Assembly: GCA_029204225.1 (NCBI GenBank)
Contig: CM055092.1
Location: 42,887,863-42,951,862, forward strand
DNA from: Diphasiastrum complanatum
Taxonomy: Eukaryota > Streptophyta > Lycopodiopsida > Lycopodiales > Lycopodiaceae
DNA length: 64,000 nucleotides
Direction of reading: 5' to 3'
The notes under the pieces were generated by a model. The model saw nothing but the letters and a program-made list of their open reading frames with translations, ran no database searches and was not told the DNA's origin. The translations under genes were made by a program, and so were the position numbers. The stretch's first letter is position 1; every line of letters starts with the position of its first letter. Shown in pieces: positions 61,883-64,000 of the stretch.

Positions 61883-63180
61883 TCAGGCTTGTTGATTTAG
61901 CGGAACAGGCTGCCAAAACTTGCGTAATCGGCTGCCATTCACTGAAGTATCAAATCGTTTTCCATCCACATGCTCAAGAATTACTGTGCCATAGTTCAGG
62001 ATTTCCTTTACTTTATACGGGCCTTCACTGATAAACTTTAATTTTCCCGTGATGAGCTTGGTTTTGTACATGAATGCAAGATCTCCTATTTTTAGATGCT
62101 TTTTGTGCAATCGACGATCGTGCCATGTCTTTCGGCGGGCTTTCTCTGCTGCTAACGCATGAATTGCCATCAATCATGTTTCACATAATTTGTGTAACGC
62201 TTCATGATGTAGTTGTAAGGACTTATCATCATTTAACCTTTCTGTTGTCGCTATGCGTAAAGATGGGATTAAAAATTCAATCGACATGACAACATCTTGA
62301 CCATAAACCAGTTGAAAGGGTGTTTGATTTGTACTATGTTTGTGAGCGGTTTTGTATGCCCATAACGTTGCATACAGTTTATGTTCCCAATCAGACCGAC
62401 TCGCTTCAACTGTCTTTGTCATAATAGTGCAGTGAATCTTATTGGAAGATTCAGCTTGGCCATTCTCTTTGGGATAGTAAGGAGTACTAAATTTGTGTAT
62501 CGCAAAAAAATCTTCTAGTAAACACTTCATTGTTTGATTAACAAAGTGTGTACTCTGGTCACTGACAATCTCGATCGGGCATCCAAATCTGATTATAAGA
62601 TTTTCATAGAGAAACTTGGTCGTAGATTTTGCATCAGCAACTTTGACAGCTTTGGCTTCAACCCACTTGGTCATATAATCAGTTGCTACGATAATGTATC
62701 AGGCCTGAGATCCTTGCGAGATAGGATGAATAGGACCAACATAATCCAGTCCCCATTTTTCAAACGGTGCTTGCGATAAAATCGGATGCAAGGGTTCATA
62801 GTTCTGTCTGGTAGGCCGTCGTGCTCGCTGGCAAACATCACATGTCTGAATATAATTTTGTGTTCTTATGAAACATAGGCCACCAACAACCTGATTGCAA
62901 AAGTTTGCGAACATTAATATTTGTAGAGAAGTGTCCTCCGCCCATGCCATCATGTGAAAACATAATTAGATCTGGGATTTCATATGGTAAAACACATCTA
63001 CGTAGAATATTGTCTGATCCATGACGATACAATTGTCCTGCATTCAATTGATAAGGTTGAGCCTTATGAATCAATTGTCTCTTATGTACTTTTGTCAAAG
63101 AGTTATTCGGTTGTCCTAGCATCAAGTACTCAACAATATCCGCTGCCCACTTAGGTACTGCTTCTACATAGAACAATGCA
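61883..63180 (-). pseudogene. gypsy integrase, nearly complete
   Basis: From about 63180 reading minus: LPDVALFYVEAVPKWAADI (pre-integrase), SHDGMGGGHFSTNI, LLQSGCWWPMFHKN (zinc region), RRPTRQNYEPLHPILS, GLDYVGPIHP (first Asp), IEIVSDQSTHFVNQ (second Asp), YYPKENGQAESSNK (Glu), WEHKLYATLWAYKTAHKHS, RKTWHDRRLHKKHLK, GPYKVKEILNYGTVILEH and FWQPVP to a stop at 61883. Few breaks (frameshift near 62860, stops near 62700 and 62173). Better preserved than the plus-strand copy. Confidence 0.92.
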
Positions 63181-63214
63181 ACATCTGGTAATTCATCATC
63201 CGTTTAGATAGACC

Positions 63215-63592
63215 TTACAAAAACCACATAATCATGGCATTTTCGTTGATTAGCTCAGGTTCGCACTCAGATCTGAGGTGTTTCACCCTTTCAATGTAAT
63301 CTCGAACCATTTTTCGCTTTGCCATTTTAATTTTACTTACAAGCAGAAAAGGGTCTTCCATAAACTTCCGCAGTTTGAACCGTGTGATAAGGGCTCTTTT
63401 AACAACCTCCCAATCTATACGCCCAGTTTCATCTTGATTATAGTAGCAATTTTGTACTGCGTCAGTTAAGGCCACAGGAAAAAGCTTAAGTTTATCTTGA
63501 GAGAAAATTTTGCCATAGACTTCATAGGATTTAGCATAGATATGAAGAAATCTAACTGGATCTGATAATCCATTATATTTGGGTAGATCCAA
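63215..63592 (-). pseudogene. gag: gypsy gag fragment
   Basis: 125 uninterrupted codons: MDLPKYNGLSDPVRFLHIY, KLKLFPVALTDAVQNCYY, TGRIDWEVVKRALITRF, MVRDYIERVKHLRSECEPEL, AMIMWFL. The ancestral start is further upstream in another frame (about 63666, VNPIIVRRAP region). After WFL the sequence jumps to pre-integrase. Confidence 0.9.
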
Positions 63593-64000
63593 AGGGGTGC
63601 TCTTCTAACAATGATTGGATTGACTTCATGGGGAGCACCTCCAAGAGCACCTCCAGGGGCAGCCATTTTCACAGATTCAAATCAGACAGACAATAAGATT
63701 GGATCTAGATTTTTTAATCAAAACTATCTCAGATCAGATCTGCTAGATCTATTCCACTTTCAAGAATCTGATTTATATATCGTGAAAAAGATTTTGAAAT
63801 TCAATCAATCGATACTTCTCAAAAATCAAATATTTTCTCATAATCCAAATCAGAATGTATCAGATTTGGCCCAAATTTTGACAGAGACTTGATCTGGAAA
63901 ATCAGAACCTGAAAATAGTACTAGAGAAGGCTCCCTAGGTGAAGATTGGCTCGGCGAAGGTTCAGTAGTGTTATTTGGGAAAAAAAACTCTCTAATCAAC
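63593..64000 (-). other. gypsy gag start and leader
   Basis: Reading minus, CTCGGCGAAGG words, TCAATCGATACTTCTC and an ATG region near 63666 match the plus-strand element's leader and gag start, with indels. Confidence 0.75.

Larger units (their letters stand above)
61430..64000 (-). mobile_element. second gypsy element, inverted, running off the window
   Basis: Same family as 54338-61027 in opposite orientation: post-pol region (61430-61880), integrase (61883-63180), gag fragment (63215-63592), then leader (63593-64000) matching the reverse of about 55900-56240. Between gag and integrase the rest of gag, protease, RT and RNase H are deleted. The 5' LTR should lie beyond 64000. Confidence 0.88.

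Noticed and set aside
61883-62173. Independent small gene
   Set aside because: It is the C-terminal end of gypsy integrase of the inverted element, separated by one stop codon.

Overview
This is a stretch of nuclear DNA from a land plant, most likely a seed plant with a repeat-rich genome. The evidence is nested Ty1/copia and Ty3/gypsy elements, primer-binding sites (PBS) for plant initiator tRNA-Met (TGGTATCAGAGCC) and tRNA-Asp (TGGCGCCGTTGCCGGGGA type), a short interstitial run of the plant telomere repeat TTTAGGG, plant-type splice sites, and AT-rich DNA with dinucleotide runs of 50-180 bp. The species cannot be named from sequence alone. I found no intact, confidently identified host gene, no rRNA or tRNA gene and no CRISPR array.

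Layout. 0-5 kb: short tandem repeats, a possible LRR-protein N-terminal fragment (minus) and a copia integrase fragment. 5.3-8.8 kb: a decayed non-autonomous LTR element whose only protein is a coiled-coil gag-like polypeptide I do not recognise. 9.25-11.4 kb: an internally deleted copia copy, then a composite repeat unit (CACGTGGCAAGCC array, GA tract, 560-bp foldback element, CT/CA tract). 11.4-21.3 kb: three copia elements or mosaics. 21.4-22 kb: two exon-like segments with good splice signals. 22.4-26.4 kb: a GA-headed dispersed repeat and 5' ends of two gypsy elements with tRNA-Asp PBSs. 26.7-28.56 kb: a CACTA-type DNA transposon remnant (broken intron-containing transposase-like gene plus a terminus with subterminal repeats). 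31.0-32.1 kb: tandem copia LTRs. 33.6-38.6 kb: a copia element (minus). 39.4-43.7 kb: GA tracts, a second GA-headed repeat, a 330-bp tandem duplication, a copia integrase, and a cluster of near-perfect hairpin repeats. 45.0-49.45 kb: one end-to-end copia element (minus) with a perfect 5-bp target-site duplication. 50.0-53.9 kb: a second copy of the composite unit, interrupted by the 5' part of a copia element. 54.3-64.0 kb: two related gypsy elements (Tat/Athila-like) in inverted, converging orientation.

Recurring themes. Almost every element is defective, and the breaks are patterned. In-frame stops are nearly all of the kind made by C-to-T change (CAG/CAA/CGA to stop, or TGG to TGA/TAG), as expected from deamination of methylated cytosine; for two gypsy stops the sister copy in this window shows the ancestral TGG. 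Internal deletions repeatedly join reverse transcriptase to the last ~60 codons of RNase H in unrelated copia families, and two junctions show short microhomology. Long GA/CT tracts are parts of repeat families or LTRs, not independent loci. The palindrome TCACACGTGTGA or a close variant recurs in LTRs of several copia families. All positions and homologies were read by eye; boundaries marked approximate are uncertain by tens of bases.
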